Shown one piece after another: positions 5,110 to 5,132 of a stretch of 5,132 nucleotides of DNA. Under the pieces are notes generated by a model that saw only the letters and a program-made list of their open reading frames with translations, was not told the origin of the DNA and searched no databases. Source of the stretch: Anaerolineaceae bacterium UBA700 (GTDB lineage: Bacteria; Chloroflexota; Anaerolineae; Anaerolineales; Anaerolineaceae); assembly GCA_002298885.1 (NCBI GenBank), contig DBMK01000154.1:1-5132 (forward strand). The letters run 5' to 3'. The translations under genes and the position numbers were made by a program. Every line of letters starts with the position of its first letter. Position 1 is the stretch's first letter.

Positions 5110-5132
5110 CCTGGCCGTTTTCCACGGCCAGG
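5110..5132 (+). terminator. Hairpin after the transglycosylase/cupredoxin operon, cut by the window edge
   Basis: CCTGGCCGT (5110-5118) and ACGGCCAGG (5124-5132) form a perfect 9-bp GC-rich stem around a five-base loop, 23 bases after the stop codon. This is a good terminator stem, but the sequence ends at its last base, so a T-tract cannot be checked. Confidence 0.55.

Noticed and set aside
1..5132. CRISPR array, tRNA/rRNA genes, insertion sequences or phage genes
   Set aside because: No regularly spaced repeats, no tRNA-like cloverleaf or CCA-type end, and no transposase, integrase or terminal inverted repeats were found.

Overview
This 5.1-kb window comes from a bacterium with moderately high GC. 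All five genes are convincing, and four of them are cell-envelope or exported proteins. The best guess is a member of the Chloroflexota, Anaerolineae-like. The basis is the lipoprotein with a long Thr/Pro/Ala-rich linker after the lipidated Cys, the membrane-anchored VanW-type/beta-lactamase-fold protein, and the small cupredoxin-like lipoprotein. This is inference from style; no marker gene is present.

Layout from left to right. Positions 1-151 are non-coding and hold a perfect 38-bp palindrome followed by seven T's (probably the terminator of a + strand gene lying off the left edge) and a C-rich/G-rich hairpin that looks like a dispersed repeat. Positions 152-1501 (minus) encode a MerR-family regulator with two effector-binding domains in tandem. 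Its promoter at 1548-1578 has the 19-bp spacer and the C4/G4 dyad of MerR-type, drug-responsive, autoregulated promoters. An internal ribosome-binding site and ATG sit exactly at the start of the second effector domain. A perfect 34-bp terminator palindrome (1592-1625) separates this gene from the next.

Positions 1637-3928 (minus) form a two-gene operon: a lipoprotein of unknown function (3176-3928), then a membrane-anchored serine hydrolase of the class A beta-lactamase/PBP fold carrying a VanW-type peptidoglycan-binding region (1637-3133). An intergenic region of about 170 bp with divergent promoters separates this from a + strand operon: a short secreted lytic transglycosylase (4101-4670) and, 5 bases later, a cupredoxin-fold lipoprotein that has lost most of its copper ligands (4676-5086). 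A hairpin at 5110-5132 probably ends that operon, but the window stops there.

The four central and right-hand genes can be read together as a cell-envelope cluster: one peptidoglycan-cleaving enzyme, one serine acyl-enzyme protein with a peptidoglycan-binding region, and two lipoproteins, expressed divergently from a shared control region. The MerR regulator looks like an independent transcription unit that controls itself; a link to the envelope genes is not shown by the sequence. I found no RNA genes, CRISPR arrays, insertion sequences or recognisable mobile elements. No stretch over 300 bases lacks a gene. I do not see a clear undescribed multi-gene system. The most interesting points are the MerR/effector fusion with an internal start, the textbook MerR promoter, the serine hydrolase without a visible general-base Glu, and the copper-less cupredoxin.
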